Shown: positions 1 through 9,480, counted from the stretch's first letter. The stretch: 64,000 bases of DNA from Tridacna crocea (GCA_943736015.1 OX031065.1:47408992-47472991), one strand, 5' to 3'. Notes: generated by a model from the sequence alone, not told the origin. Numbers and translations: made by a program.

Positions 1-56
1 ACTTGTTTGACCCCTTACTGCATGATATATTGGACTTCCTCTGTATTATAATATAA

Positions 57-185
57 TGTTTTTAATCAAGTGATTTCGTATTGGCCCTGTTACAGGTCCG
101 AGGTCAGCCGTATTGGCCTTGGGCCAATACCGCTGACCTCGGACCTGTATTGTGGCCAATATGAATTTACTTGATCAATGACATT
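57..185. repeat. Imperfect palindrome, about 129 bp
   Basis: The two arms (about 57-118 and 124-185) are inverted copies. Each carries ATTGGCC and GAGGTCAGC blocks, and the outer ends pair AATCAAGTGA with its mismatched complement. It is separate from the larger palindrome that follows. It looks like a fold-back transposon or its remnant; no coding is seen. Confidence 0.7.
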
Positions 186-247
186 TTTATTAATTAACTG
201 TAGGCCCAGAATCAATATGACAAACTAAGAGAAGTGAAAATAGGGTT

Positions 248-539
248 TACTAGTCACATTTCTTACTTGGTATAGTATACAGGTCATGACCCTGGCATAA
301 TACGACTTGACCTCAGATCAATACAGTTGACCTTGTATCAATATTGATGACCCGCGACCAATATAGAAATCCTTGAACGTGATTGGCTAAAAGTAAGCAC
401 ATACGCTCACACTCTTGACCAATCACGTTCAAGGATTTCTGTATCGGTCTTGGGTCATCAATATTGATACGAGGTCAACTGTCGTATTAAGTTTGGGTCA
501 CAACCTGCATACTATACGAAGTAAGAAATGTGACCAGTA
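248..539. repeat. Large fold-back palindrome, about 290 bp
   Basis: The left arm starts TAGTCACATTTCTTACTT and is mirrored by AAGTAAGAAATGTGACCAG at the right end. Arms of about 140 bp pair with a few mismatches around a short centre near 395-410. The inner arms contain CCTTGAACGTGATTGG and its complement. The size suggests a non-autonomous inverted-repeat transposon. Confidence 0.75.
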
Positions 540-639
540 TATGGTGGACTGGTTTCCTTGTATAACTTCTATATATCTAATGGTTGATTAATAATTGGTT
601 GTATTGAAGTGTAAAACTGTTTTAACAGCTTAGGTCATA

Positions 640-866
640 TCTTAGTGGTCAGTGCAGGTGGGCATATTTCTTCCTGGCTTTCTCTTACCAGTACTGACAG
701 TCTGACACAACAAACTTTCCAAGTCACTGAATATTTTTCATACATGTATCAGAAGTGAGAGGCAAAAAATTGCCAAAAGGAAAGCTTGCCTCTTCTAGAT
801 ATGGGACTCTCAACTACCAGGTCACAAGTCATATGCTAACCACAAAGCTACCCAGCCAGGCCCTGC
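640..866 (-). repeat. SINE S2 copy, minus strand
   Basis: Read on the minus strand, a tRNA-like head (GGGTAGCTTTGTGGTTAGC) is followed by a tail shared with 57108-57320. Shared tail words include CTTGGAAAG and the CCAGTACTGACA region. It is diverged. Confidence 0.45.
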
Positions 867-904
867 ATCATATGCACCTGCAGACTCAAATAAAAGCATG
901 ACTC

Positions 905-1022
905 ACTACCATGGGATTTGTCAGTGAAAGAGTAGAAAATATGGTGGGAAAAATGAGGAAATGCTGATTACCAGTATGTATTTTTTCCTTTTCCCCCCAC
1001 AATGTTTCAAAAGCCGTCTATG
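905..1022 (+). mobile_element. TH-A fragment
   Basis: It holds the central palindrome and its flanks (AGAGTAGAAAATATGGTGGG to CACAATGTTTCAAAAGCCG). The arms are diverged and both termini are missing. The right side runs straight into a SINE 3-prime half. Confidence 0.6.
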
Positions 1023-1140
1023 TCCAGGTTGTTCAAAGTCAAGGATTTGTGTTGGCCTTTCGTCTGAGCCTTCTAGGTTCGAATCCTGCCGGGTCCCTGT
1101 ATTTCTGGGGTACATTTGTTAATTTCTCTTTGTTGTGGAC
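1023..1140 (+). repeat. SINE S1, 3-prime half
   Basis: It carries the GTTGGCCTTTCGTCTGAGCC segment and a B-box-like GGTTCGAATCC, then the S1 tail (TTTGTTGTGGACTTTG). The A-box half is missing, replaced by the TH fragment on the left. Confidence 0.55.
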
Positions 1141-1352
1141 TTTGTTAATAAGAAAAGTACAAATTTATGACCTTGGTATGAAAGAAAACAAAACAAGCAC
1201 AACTTGGCTGTTTTAAACAATTTTATTAATAAACATCTGTAAGCTATCCTCAAATGTTGCAGGAACTACAGGTTATGTTTTCTACCTTTTCCCGTGGCAA
1301 CATTTGTATATACATGTACATGTATTAAGTTGTTGATTTTCATTTATCTTTC

Positions 1353-1570
1353 ACTCTTTAACAAACGATAAAATTTTAGACTTGTCAGTCCAAATTGAAA
1401 GCATTTGCAGACAACAGAATAAAATTGACTCAAAAATTGAAACTTTACTGTAGAAGTGTAGATAGCATTGTGGTAAAAGGAAAAAAATGCTGGTAACCAG
1501 CATTTTCCCCTTTCCCCACATTTTTTTCAGAAGGCTTCTTCCTCTGGGGAATGGTTTGGTAAAGAATTAA
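1353..1570 (+). mobile_element. TH-A copy, diverged
   Basis: It has the A-type left arm (AAATTGAAAGCATTTGCAG), a central hairpin with several mismatches, and right end TTTGGTAAAGAATTAA. The left TTAA has been lost to mutation. Confidence 0.75.
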
Positions 1571-1576
1571 GAAAAT

Positions 1577-1721
1577 AATCTTCTGTCTATCATGGTTTAA
1601 CTTTCAATAAACCACAGTTGTGAGTTATGAGGCATGATAAATACCTCAAGTGGTTTATTTGTTGTATCTCATAACTCACAATGTAGTTTACTGAACGATA
1701 AACCATGATAGAAAGAAGATC
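1577..1721. repeat. Palindrome, about 145 bp, between two TH copies
   Basis: Left arm TCTATCATGGTTTA ... TTGTGAGTTATGAG is mirrored by CTCATAACTCACAA ... TAAACCATGATAGA. The spacer is about 30 bp. It shares no sequence with TH. No second copy was found in the window. Confidence 0.7.
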
Positions 1722-1800
1722 ATTTCGACTCTACAATGACCTAATCAAAGGAAAACAAGTTCAAACTTTGAATGAAAATGTGGATGGAGATTATATTCCA

Positions 1801-2027
1801 TTTTCTCATTACCAAAGGACAATATTTCAGGCTTGTCCAAATCGAAAGCATTTGCAGACAACAAATTAAATGACTAAAAATTTGAAATTTGTTTTGTGAA
1901 GGGTAGAAAACATTGTGGGAAAAGGAGAAAATGCTGGTTAGCAGCATTTTCTTCTTTTCCCACAATGTTTTCTAAAGGCTTCTTTCTCAGGGGCGTCAAA
2001 AGTATGGATTGTGTGGTAATGGGTTAA
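1801..2027 (+). mobile_element. TH-A copy, near full length
   Basis: It ends GTGTGGTAATGGGTTAA. The left terminus reads TTTTCTCATTACC, so its TTAA is mutated. The core centre is GGTTAGCAGC, giving one mismatch between the arms. Confidence 0.8.
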
Positions 2028-2353
2028 ATAACATACTCCCTTACCTTACACAGATTGACGTCATAGAATGACATCACTTTACATAGAACAACATAGATTT
2101 TCCCATACTTTCATTGCACTGTGTTTATAGATCCGAATTCATGTGTCATGTCAGAATGAATAATGATAAATGAGCAAAATGTTGTAACGTTTATGTAGTT
2201 CAAGTGAATTTCCTGTATTTCTAAACATAATGGAACAGGTTATTGCATGACTCTTTCTGGGGCATAATTTGACAATCCCTAATGTTGAAAGTATTGGCAA
2301 ATGAAATACCTTGGGCTGCTAGGCTCAATTTACTGACCTTTTGCGGACAGTAT
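2028..2353. other. Stretch without recognised gene
   Basis: It is AT-rich unique-looking sequence. I see no open frame with coding character and no repeat family from this window, apart from the F hairpin that starts at its right end. Confidence 0.5.
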
Positions 2354-2400
2354 AAATCAAGATCAGACTGCACAGAACGTGCAGTCTGATCTTGATCTAC
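2354..2400. repeat. F hairpin (GATCAGACTGCA family)
   Basis: AAGATCAGACTGCAC and GTGCAGTCTGATCTT form a 15-bp perfect stem around a 5-base loop, followed by GATCTACACTTTCCG. Related copies lie at 19193, 42476, 52029, 53122 and 59106. Interval 2401-2598 shows nothing else recognisable. Confidence 0.75.
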
Positions 2401-2598
2401 ACTTTCCGATAAGGATTGTGATATTATCAGACTGCAAAGAAATTTGCCTGTTACAATGACAGGTTACCCCCAAATAAGAACTTTGAAAGCACACTGTTGG
2501 GGTATCCACTTTTGGATGACATTTTCTAATTATTAATTTAGCTGTGTACCAGTAATCCTTAATTAAACAACACAATATTAGACAAATTTCACAGTAGT

Positions 2599-2711
2599 AG
2601 TCTTTTCAAAGGTTGAAAAAAAAACAATGAGAGAGAAGGAGAAAATGGTAGTTATAGGCATTTACTCCTTTTCTACGAAATATTTTGAAAAGCCTTTTTG
2701 CCTCATGGTCA
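2599..2711 (+). mobile_element. TH-A fragment, strongly diverged
   Basis: A poorly matching core (GAGAAGGAGAAAATGGTAG / CATTTACTCCTTTTC) and AAAAGCC right flank are visible. Its right terminus abuts the TTAA of the B copy that follows. Confidence 0.45.
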
Positions 2712-2940
2712 TTAACCCTTTACCCCATAGCGTATTTCTATGGTATCTCAAATTGGCCCTAAATATCAGCAAGGATGAAGCCTTTTTTTATGGGTATATG
2801 ACACCTTTTGATAGCATAGAAAACATTGGGACAAAAGGTGAAATTGCTCGTCACGAGCAATTTCACCTTTTGCCACAATGTTTTCCAAAGACTCCTATGA
2901 ACAATGCGTAGAAATAAGTATCTATGGAGTAAAGGGTTAA
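2712..2940 (+). mobile_element. TH-B copy, full length
   Basis: TTAA at both ends, 229 bp. The left end is TTAACCCTTTACCCCATA and the right end GGAGTAAAGGGTTAA. The B core GCAAATTG/GAAATTGCTCGTCACGAGC is nearly perfect. The left half carries the B-specific segment CAGCAAGGATGAAGCC. It is non-coding. Confidence 0.9.
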
Positions 2941-3317
2941 AACTCAAGACTGTTTGGCAAAGTAATCTGGATTAACTACAGTGTACTTCAAACTGGATAA
3001 AAGCAAATACAACAAGTGAGTTTTAAAACGTCTTCGTGAAATATGTGACCCATCCGGCAAAAAGGGACCATCTGGGAATTCTGTACATCAAATAGATGAA
3101 TCAGATCAACGATAGTGCAGGTCAATTTAAAGTTGATAATTTAAAAATGACTGTATAACAAGGTACAATGACTACATTTCATACAGAAAATGTCATTAAA
3201 GCTAAAAGTGTCAAGCCTGTTCCACCTGCACAATTCGCGCAGAATGAAAAGTCCCTTGTGTGATGGGTCACACATGCATGATCAATTTGAGTGCCTTCAC
3301 AAACCAGAAAGTTAATG
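2941..3317. other. Stretch without recognised gene
   Basis: It is AT-rich sequence with no coding signature. It may hold the decayed left arm of the TH copy ending at 3477, but I cannot place that boundary. Confidence 0.4.
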
Positions 3318-3477
3318 TGCCTAGAACAACAGTATTTGTCCTTGAAAGGGTACATAACATCGTGTGAAAAGGGGATAATGCTGGTTAGCAGCATTTCTCC
3401 TTTTCCAACAATGTTTTCAGAAACTGTTTTTCATGAAAAAAGTCTTTATAACTAGGGATTATGTGGTAAAGAGTTAA
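3318..3477 (+). mobile_element. TH-A copy, 5-prime truncated
   Basis: The core (GGGGATAATGCTGGTTAGC) is diverged. The right terminus ATGTGGTAAAGAGTTAA is intact. Confidence 0.6.
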
Positions 3478-3497
3478 ACAGGTAGAAAAACATTGTA

Positions 3498-4283
3498 GAT
3501 CAAGAGGCCCAAGATGGCCCTAGACTGCTCACCTGAATTTTTGAGAGGACCATAGCAATTTTTTTTTTAAACTTTGGAAACAAAAACATTATTTTGCCAA
3601 GCTATTTTGAAAAGTTCATCTGTAAAAGTCATTTCAAAATCTGTCACCATCCCAACAATCATCACCACAGCAATGATTTTGATGAGAATTCTGGAAATAA
3701 ATTTTTGGATAGATCACCCAAGGACAATTTCTTGAAGAAGAGCACATGCTTGATAGTGACTAAAACCACAAGTCAAACAAGAGCAGCACATGCAGGTACC
3801 AACAACTGGCTACTGTTTTTTGATGGATAAAAATTTTCCTTGCAACTTTTTAGATTCACCATTTCAAAATCTGACCAGCGGTTTCAGAGAAAATGAATTT
3901 TTAAGAATTTCTTCATTTCTGTATAGTGCAAGTAGCCCCAATTCACCAGAGCCATGTTTCTAAACAGATCAAAATTTCGTGAACAAATTCTGACAAGTGT
4001 AACCCAGGGAACATCTTTGTGAAATTACTTTAAAATCTGACCTATGGTTTCAGAGAAGATTTTTAAAGAATTTCTTAAAAAAGAATTCCATTTGATGGAA
4101 TCAAATTTTGTGAACAATTTTTAAAGGAGACCTCCCAAGGAACATTCCAGCCAAGTTTGGTCCTTATCAACCCTGGGCTTTAGGAGGAGAAGATGTTAAA
4201 GAAATTGTTGATGACGGAGGGACAACAGACACACCATGATCCTAAAACCTTCCCTTGAGTACTTTGTGCTCAGGTGATCTAAA
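3498..4283 (+). repeat. Repeat P, about 790 bp
   Basis: It begins GATCAAGAGGCCCAAGATGG and ends at a CTCAGGTGATCT motif that mirrors CTGCTCACCTGA near its start. Internal blocks (ATTTCAAAATCTGACC, CCAAGGAACATTCC) reappear inverted at 62058-62520. The open frame at 3594-3830 lies within the repeat and has no recognisable domain. Confidence 0.6.
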
Positions 4284-4465
4284 AATGTATTTCTAACACA
4301 ATTCTTGAAAATCTACAAAATTTCTCCATGGGTTAAAACAGTCTTGAAATTATAATGTTTTTTCAGGCAGTAGCAGGTTAAATCTTCACTCCTTACTCCT
4401 AGCTGGAAAAACTCAGTGTGCTTCATACTGTCTTCCTGAAAATAGAAACCAAAATTCATATTGAT

Positions 4466-4694
4466 TTAACCCTTTACCACACGACAAAATTTTAGACCAG
4501 TCTAAATTGAAAGCATTTGCAGACAAAAAAATAAATGCAAGTCAAAAATTGAAATTTGTTATCAGCAAAGTAGAAAACATTGTGGGAAAAGGAGAAAATG
4601 CTGGTTACCAGCATTTTCTCCTTTTCCCACAATGTTTTCAAAAGGCTTCTTTCTCAGGGTCGTTAAAAGTCGGGATTGTGTGGTAAAGAGTTAA
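4466..4694 (+). mobile_element. TH-A copy, full length (reference copy)
   Basis: It is 229 bp between TTAA sites. Order of parts: terminus CCCTTTACCACAC; left unique arm with ATTGAAAGCATTTGCAGAC and TTGAAATTTGTT; palindrome 4569-4633 with 32-base arms around one T; right unique arm AAAGGCTTCTTTCTCAGG; terminus GTGTGGTAAAGAG. The terminal inverted repeat is about 13-17 bp. No protein is encoded. TTAA duplication and CCC termini fit a piggyBac-type non-autonomous element; this is inference, because no piggyBac transposase is in the window. Confidence 0.92.
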
Positions 4695-4703
4695 ACTCTT
4701 CTC

Positions 4704-4932
4704 TTAACCCATTACCACACAATGACGACTTTTGACGCCCCTGAGAAAGAAGCCTTTTGAAAACATAGTGGGAAAAGGAGAAAATGCTGGTAACCAGCAT
4801 TTTCTCCTTTTCCCACAATGTTTTCTACCCTTAGAGAAACAAATTTCAAATTTTCAGCCACTTCTATTTTGTCATCTGCAAATGCTTTCAATTTGGAGAA
4901 GCCTAAAATATTGTCGTTTGGTAATAAATTAA
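4704..4932 (-). mobile_element. TH-A copy, full length, inverted to its neighbour
   Basis: Starts TTAACCCATTACCACAC and ends TTTGGTAATAAATTAA. Only 9 bp separate it from the preceding plus-oriented copy, so the two form a head-to-head pair. Its right part belongs to the tandem duplication 4744-5252. Confidence 0.9.
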
Positions 4933-5252
4933 ACCCTTCAAGTGCCTTTCTCACAACAGTGGCCTCTGCAGCCAGTGAATATCTAAGATCAGACCGCATG
5001 AGAAAGAAGCCTTTTGAAAACATAGTGGGAAAAGGAGAAAATGCTGGTAACCAGCATTTTCTCCTTTTCCCACAATGTTTTCTACCCTCAGACAAACAAG
5101 TTTCAAATTTTGAGCCACTTTTGTCGTTTGCAAATGCTTTCAATTTGGAGAAGCCTAAAATATTGTCGTTTGGTAATGAGTTAAACCCTTCAAGTGCCTT
5201 TCTCACAATAGTGGCCTCTGCAGCCAGTGAAGATCTGAGATCAGACTGCATG
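4744..5252. repeat. Tandem duplication, about 255 bp unit, two copies
   Basis: Unit 1 is about 4744-5000 and unit 2 about 5001-5252. Each begins AGAAAGAAGCCTTTTG inside a TH element and ends in host-like flank AGATCAGACYGCATG. The flank between (GTGGCCTCTGCAGCCAGTGA) is present in both. Units differ by small indels and point changes, so the event is not recent. Confidence 0.85.
5000..5184 (-). mobile_element. TH-A copy made by tandem duplication
   Basis: It lacks the left terminus because the duplication breakpoint falls in the CTGAGAAAGAAG arm. The right end TTTGGTAATGAGTTAA is intact, so it arose by duplication and not by its own transposition. Interval 5253-5480 has no recognised feature. 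Confidence 0.85.
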
Positions 5253-5480
5253 TTTACTGCAGACTGACCAGTTGTCTATGCTAACCACTCTGTAGAGACA
5301 CTGTGTCCTGTAGGATTTGAAATGCAACTACTTTTCTATTCTTTTTGACAGAAAACTTCAGTTTTCTTTACTTCCCACTAATCCACTGAGCATCAAAAGA
5401 TTTCATTGTGATTGAGCTATATTGGTTGTTTGCTTTGCACTAATCAGCAGAGAAGCAAAAGATGATGGTCAAGTTGATAT

Positions 5481-5607
5481 TTAACCCTTTACCTCTTGAC
5501 AAAATTCTAGACCTGTCTGAACTGAAAACATTTGCAGATGACAGTTTCAACGTGGTCCATTTGAAATGGTTTTTCTTTGAATGGGTAGAAAACATTGTGG
5601 GAAAATT
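5481..5607 (+). mobile_element. TH-A2 left half
   Basis: TTAACCCTTTACC and the A2 segment (GATGACAGTTTCAACGTGG) run to GTGGGAAAATTG. There the sequence switches, inside the palindrome, to a K-type hairpin. The right half is missing. Confidence 0.75.
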
Positions 5608-5616
5608 GCGGGAAGT

Positions 5617-5672
5617 GTTGTGTCCGATCAGCCTACACACTCTGCTCAGGCTAATCTGGAATGACACTTTTC
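5617..5672. repeat. K hairpin
   Basis: GATCAGCCTACACA and CTGCTCAGGCTAATCTGG form an imperfect stem flanked by GTGTTGTGTC and GACACTTTTC. It resembles the other K copies at 5948 and 63431. Confidence 0.5.
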
Positions 5673-5695
5673 CTCTTTATGTAATTTGCTGTCTA

Positions 5696-5924
5696 TTATC
5701 CCTTTACTCCAAAGATACTCATTTCTACACATTTCTTCTGGGAGCCTTTGGAAAACATTGTGGCAAAAGGTGAAATTGCTCGTGACAAGCAATTTCACCT
5801 TTTGCCACAATGTTTTCTATGTTATCAAAAGGTGTCATATACATGTAAGAAACGGCTTCATCCTTGCTGTTATTTAGGGTCAATTAGAGATACCATAGAA
5901 ATGCCTTATGAGGTAAAGGGTTAA
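5696..5924 (-). mobile_element. TH-B copy, near full length
   Basis: It ends GAGGTAAAGGGTTAA. The left TTAA reads TTAT. The core has GCTCGTGACAAGC, a one-base mismatch across the stem. Confidence 0.85.
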
Positions 5925-5947
5925 AGCACAAAATCTAATGTAGTCAT

Positions 5948-6013
5948 AAAGTGCCGCCTCCGATTAGCTTGTACGGACTGCACAAGCTTACCCACAAGAC
6001 GACACTTTACACA
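5948..6013. repeat. K hairpin
   Basis: CTCCGATTAGCTTGTACGG / CTGCACAAGCTTACCC is flanked by AAAGTGCCGC and GACGACACTTTAC, giving nested inverted repeats. Confidence 0.55.
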
Positions 6014-6070
6014 AATGTCTGAATATCCCTTTTTGCCTGTTGAAAGCCATGTGTATGTACCACCTCCATT

Positions 6071-6844
6071 TTAAAGGTGGGTATTTAAAATTTTTACATC
6101 TCATCAAATGAAAAAATATACATATCACTGATATTCATATAAAAAAAATAATACAAATCATCAATAATTAAGAATCATAAAATTACAAAAAAAAATTTTT
6201 TTGATGGTGTTCCCTTAACCCTTTACCCCATAAGGCATATCTCTGGTATCTGTAATTGACCATAAAATACAACAAGGATGAAGCAGTTTCTTACGTGTAT
6301 ATGACACCTTTTGATAGCATAGAAAACATTGTGGCAAAAGGTGAAATTGCTCGTCACGAGCAATTTCACCTTTTGCTACAATGTTTTCCAAAGGCTCCCA
6401 CAAGCAATGCGTAGAAATGAGTATCTATGGAGTAAAGGGTTAAAAGGCTATGTAGCCTCTTAAGGTATTTTTAGATTTCGCGCCAAAAACCAATAAAGCA
6501 TATTGGGAATTTCATGTGACTGGTACGTGACTCATAAGGCTTAAATTCCATTACATAACAAACATTTAATAATTATTTTCCATAATGTCTTCTTCGGACG
6601 CTATGTTTGAAACTTCATCTGTTTATTCCTGTATGTAAATGAGCGAATTGATCATCTAATAATAGGATGTGTCTCCTGTTGGTGTCAACCTGGGCCGTAG
6701 TAAATCACTAATTTCTCGTGTTGTCGGATGGTTTTAAACTACTGGGGTTTTATGAATGAAAATTAATAGGCTTTGGGAGTGTAAGGATGATTTTTTTGCA
6801 TTTTTGTAAAATTTTCGACCCAAAATCTGAAGTGCCACCTTTAA
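6071..6844 (-). mobile_element. C element, minus copy, with nested TH-B
   Basis: It is bounded by TTAAAGGTGG at 6071 and CCACCTTTAA at 6834-6844. After removing the nested TH-B (6215-6443) it is about 550 bp. It shares its right TTAA with the plus copy that follows, so the two copies are perfectly abutted in inverse orientation. Confidence 0.85.
6215..6443 (+). mobile_element. TH-B copy nested in a C element
   Basis: Full length, 229 bp, with TTAA at both ends. The core GCTCGTCACGAGC is perfect. It interrupts C about 145 bp from the end and is therefore younger than that C copy. Confidence 0.9.
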
Positions 6845-7376
6845 AGGTGGCCCTTCAGAAAATTTTACAAAAATACAAAAAAATTATCCTTATACTCCCA
6901 AAGTCGTGTAATTTTCATTCATAAAACCCCATTAGTCGAAAACCATTCGACAACAACAGAAATAAGAGATTTACTACAGCCCAGGTCGACACTGAAGGGA
7001 AACACCATCTATTTTTACATCAGCTACTCACTCATTTACATATTGGAAATATATAGAAGAAGCTTCAAACGTAACATTCATAGTTCTAGACATTTGGAAA
7101 ATAATTACATGTTTGTTATGTTATGGAATTTAAGAGTAAATAGTCACATGCTACTCACTTAACCTTCCCACAATGCTTTTTTTATTTTTGGCGGAAAATC
7201 TAAAAATAGCCTAAGAGGCTACGTAGCCTTTTAAGGGAATACCACTAAAAAAATTTTTTGGGGAAACTTTATGATTCTTGATTACTGATGAATTGTATTG
7301 TTTTTTCATCTAAATTTCAGTGGTACATATATTTTTAAATTTGGTGTGATGTGAAAATTCTAAATACCCACCTTTA
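6841..7376 (+). mobile_element. C element, plus copy
   Basis: It is 536 bp from TTAAAGGTGGCCCTTCAG to ACCCACCTTTAA. Shared landmarks with 44519 and 60560: CTTATACTCCCAAAG, CATAAAACCCC, CTAAAAATAGCC and AGGCTACGTAGCC. The outer TTAA with AGGTGG termini suggests a second TTAA-targeting family. No coding frame is seen. Confidence 0.85.
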
Positions 7377-7736
7377 AATGGAAGGAGCATGAAAATAGTG
7401 TTCTTTAATTATTCAGGAAAAAAGTTTGTATACATAAATTATGTACCTCTCACTAACTCTGTCCAATGTTCATCTCAAGCTTGTCTCAATCTTGTGTTTA
7501 ACACCACTTTCAGCAGTATACCAGTTACGTCGTGGTAACTTCATACCTGTTTGCCCACTTTCTAGGTTTCGTCAGGCATACCAAAGGGCTCTGTCGCGTC
7601 ATTCTCCAGGATACGCCCATGGATACTACAGTGAAGAACACAAACAAAACCTCTAAATAACAAATCTGGAAATATGTTGGCCATGTCGTCTGTAAGTAAA
7701 TAAGATAATTGACTTGTGCATTGGCAAAAAGGGGGC
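7377..7736. other. Stretch without recognised gene
   Basis: The open frames at 7441-7656 (+) and 7525-7755 (-) overlap and have no recognisable domain. I see no repeat from the families described here. Confidence 0.4.
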
Positions 7737-7969
7737 TTAACTCTTTACCACACAATCCCGACTTTTAACGACCCTGAAAAAGAAGCCTTTTGAAAACATT
7801 GTCGGAAAAGGAGAAAATGCTGGGAAGCCAGCATTTTCTCCTTTGCCTACATTGTTTTCTATCCTTTTCAAACTAAATTTCAATTTTTCAGTCACATTTA
7901 TAAGTATAGTCGTCTGCAAATTCTTTGAATTTGGACCAGACTAAAATTTTGTCGTTTGGTAAAAGTTAA
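7737..7969 (-). mobile_element. TH-A copy, full length
   Basis: TTAACTCTTTACCACAC to TTTGGTAAAAGTTAA. The loop reads GCTGGGAAGCCAGC, where inner bases are changed on both arms relative to the reference. Confidence 0.88.
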
Positions 7970-8090
7970 TGCATCTCTTAGATACATGATACTATCCCAA
8001 GTCAATTGTGAATATATCGGAGCCACTTTTTTAAATAATTGACTTAATCATGCGGTAGAAAACCGACCGATAATGAAAAGTTTCAGCCAA

Positions 8091-8131
8091 AGTCAGCTTT
8101 TGGGACTGCACAGGCTGACCAGGGTCGATAT
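8091..8131. repeat. K-like hairpin fragment
   Basis: GTCAGCTTTTGGGACTGCAC followed by AGGCTGACC resembles half of the K stem. It lies inside the frame 8073-8333, which I regard as non-coding. Confidence 0.35.
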
Positions 8132-8398
8132 TATTAGCAGATGCATGAAGTCTCCTTTTCACAGAGCATGGCTCATATATAAGGGACAAACTCTCTACAA
8201 GACAGCACTTAATGTTGTTAGGGTTGTTCTAGTTGAAAGAATTCATGGAAAACAAATGCTGTTCAAATATGGGATTGTTCCTGTTCACAGTGTTACAGAC
8301 CACTCCTTCATGTATGGCTTTGCCCTAATTTAAATACAATACCTATCAACTGTGCTAGGGAGATATCTCTTTAGCTCAGTGGTTATGGTATTGGTCTT

Positions 8399-8627
8399 TT
8401 AACTCTTTACCACACGACAAAATTTTAGACTGGTACAAATTGAAAGCATTTCCAGACGACAAAATAAAAGTGACTGAAAAATTGAAAATTGTTCTAGGAA
8501 GGGTAGAAAACACTGTGGGAAAAGGACAAAATGCTGGTTACCAGCATTTTCTCCTTTTCCTACAGTGTTTTCGAAAGGCTTATTTCTCAGGGGCGTCAAA
8601 AGTAGGGATTGTGTGGTAATGGGTTAA
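8399..8627 (+). mobile_element. TH-A copy nested in SINE S1
   Basis: 229 bp, TTAA at both ends, inserted directly after GTATTGGTCTT of the SINE. The S1 copy near 9380 has one TTAA at this position and no element. The core shows paired change CACTG/CAGTG. Confidence 0.93.
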
Positions 8628-8777
8628 ACCTTGAAATACAAGGAAATTTGTCTGCATGGGTTCGAATCCGGCCAGATACGCTTTGTATTTCTTGCGAACT
8701 TTCATGCTTTATAAGAGAGAGGCTCGTCTGGGATTGGCCATTGAGCCATTAATCCCATTTGTTGTCGAAAAACGGAC

Positions 8778-9001
8778 TTAACCCTTTCCCAAACAATCCC
8801 TGGTTTTTACGGGTCTGGAATAGTAGCCTTTTGAAAACTTTGTGGGAAAAGGAGAAAATGCTGGTAACCAGCATTTTCTCCTTTTCCCACAATGCTACCT
8901 ATCATAGACAGAAATAATCTTTTCAGCAAGAGTTGAATTGTCGTCTGCAAATGCTTTCAGTTTGGTCTAGTGCAAAAGTTTGTCGTTTGGGAAAGAGTTA
9001 A
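8778..9001 (-). mobile_element. TH-A3 copy nested in SINE S1
   Basis: Ends are TTAACCCTTTCCCAAAC and TTGGGAAAGAGTTAA. The A3 arm is TCCCTGGTTTTTACGGGTC. It splits the S1 tail between AAAAACGGAC and GTTTTTGAGTAATC. Confidence 0.9.
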
Positions 9002-9035
9002 GGTTTTTGAGTAATCAATAAATGATAATTAAAGA

Positions 9036-9480
9036 GGGAGAGTGGTATGGGACACCACTGCTTCATGCATTGCTTTGTCCAGATTTAACCTTTTACCACA
9101 TAAGAACATTTCAGACTGATCCAAACTGAAAGCATTTGCAGTCGACACAATTCTATATGACTCAAAAAATGAAACTTGTTTCCAGCAGGGCAGAAAACAT
9201 TGTGGGAAAAGGAGAAAATGCTGGTTACCAGCATTTTCTCCTTTTCCCATTATGTTTTCAAAAGGCTTCTTTTTCAGGGTTGTGAAAACCAGGGATTGTT
9301 TGGGAAAGGGTTAAATACAATACCTAGTAGCTGTGTTCGAGAGATATCTCCTTAGGTCAGTGGTTATAGTATTGGCCTTTTAAACTTTTAAAAACAAGGA
9401 TATTTGTCTGCATGGGTTCCAATCCTGCCAAATGCAGTTTGCATTTCAGCTATGCATTTGTTGCGAACTTTCATGTTCAT
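9036..9480 (+). repeat. SINE S1 with one nested TH-A
   Basis: Head 9036-9084 (CACCACTGCTTCATGC), body 9315-9480 with TTAGGTCAGTGGTTATAG and GGTTCCAATCC. It stands head-to-tail behind the previous S1 copy. Near 9380 it has the empty TTAA site corresponding to the insertion at 8399. Confidence 0.75.
9085..9314 (+). mobile_element. TH-A copy nested in SINE S1
   Basis: TTAA ends, 230 bp, with A3-like right terminus TTTGGGAAAGGG. It interrupts the SINE between CCAGAT and ATACAATACC; the unfilled form (GGTTTAAATACAATACC) is present at 8325-8342 and 29710-29727. Confidence 0.92.

Larger units (their letters stand above)
8285..9035 (+). repeat. SINE S1 carrying two nested TH elements
   Basis: Pieces 8285-8398, 8628-8777 and 9002-9035 join into one S1 SINE: head GACCACTCCTTCATG, A-box-like TTAGCTCAGTGGTTATGG, B-box-like GGTTCGAATCC, tail AAAAACGGACTT and AATCAATAAATGATAATT. 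The interruptions are a TH-A (8399) and a TH-A3 (8778), each at a TTAA of the SINE. S1 copies at 9036, 29090 and 29651 serve as comparison. Confidence 0.75.

Noticed and set aside
4466-4694. Classifying TH as Kolobok because of TTAA
   Set aside because: The CCCTTT-type termini are closer to piggyBac; without an autonomous partner the class stays open, so it is given only as inference.
4712-5267. Open frames of 149 and 179 codons on both strands, and dozens of short frames containing words like ENIVGKGENAG or QHFLLFPQCF
   Set aside because: They are translations of the TH palindrome and its arms in various frames. They recur at every TH copy, lack start context and have no protein relatives expected.
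7441-7755. Opposed frames of 71 and 76 codons
   Set aside because: They overlap each other and have no coding signature.
8360-8700. tRNA gene from TTAGCTCAGTGG and GGTTCGAATCC
   Set aside because: The two boxes are part of a SINE that recurs; no acceptor or anticodon stem can be formed and a transposon lies between the boxes.
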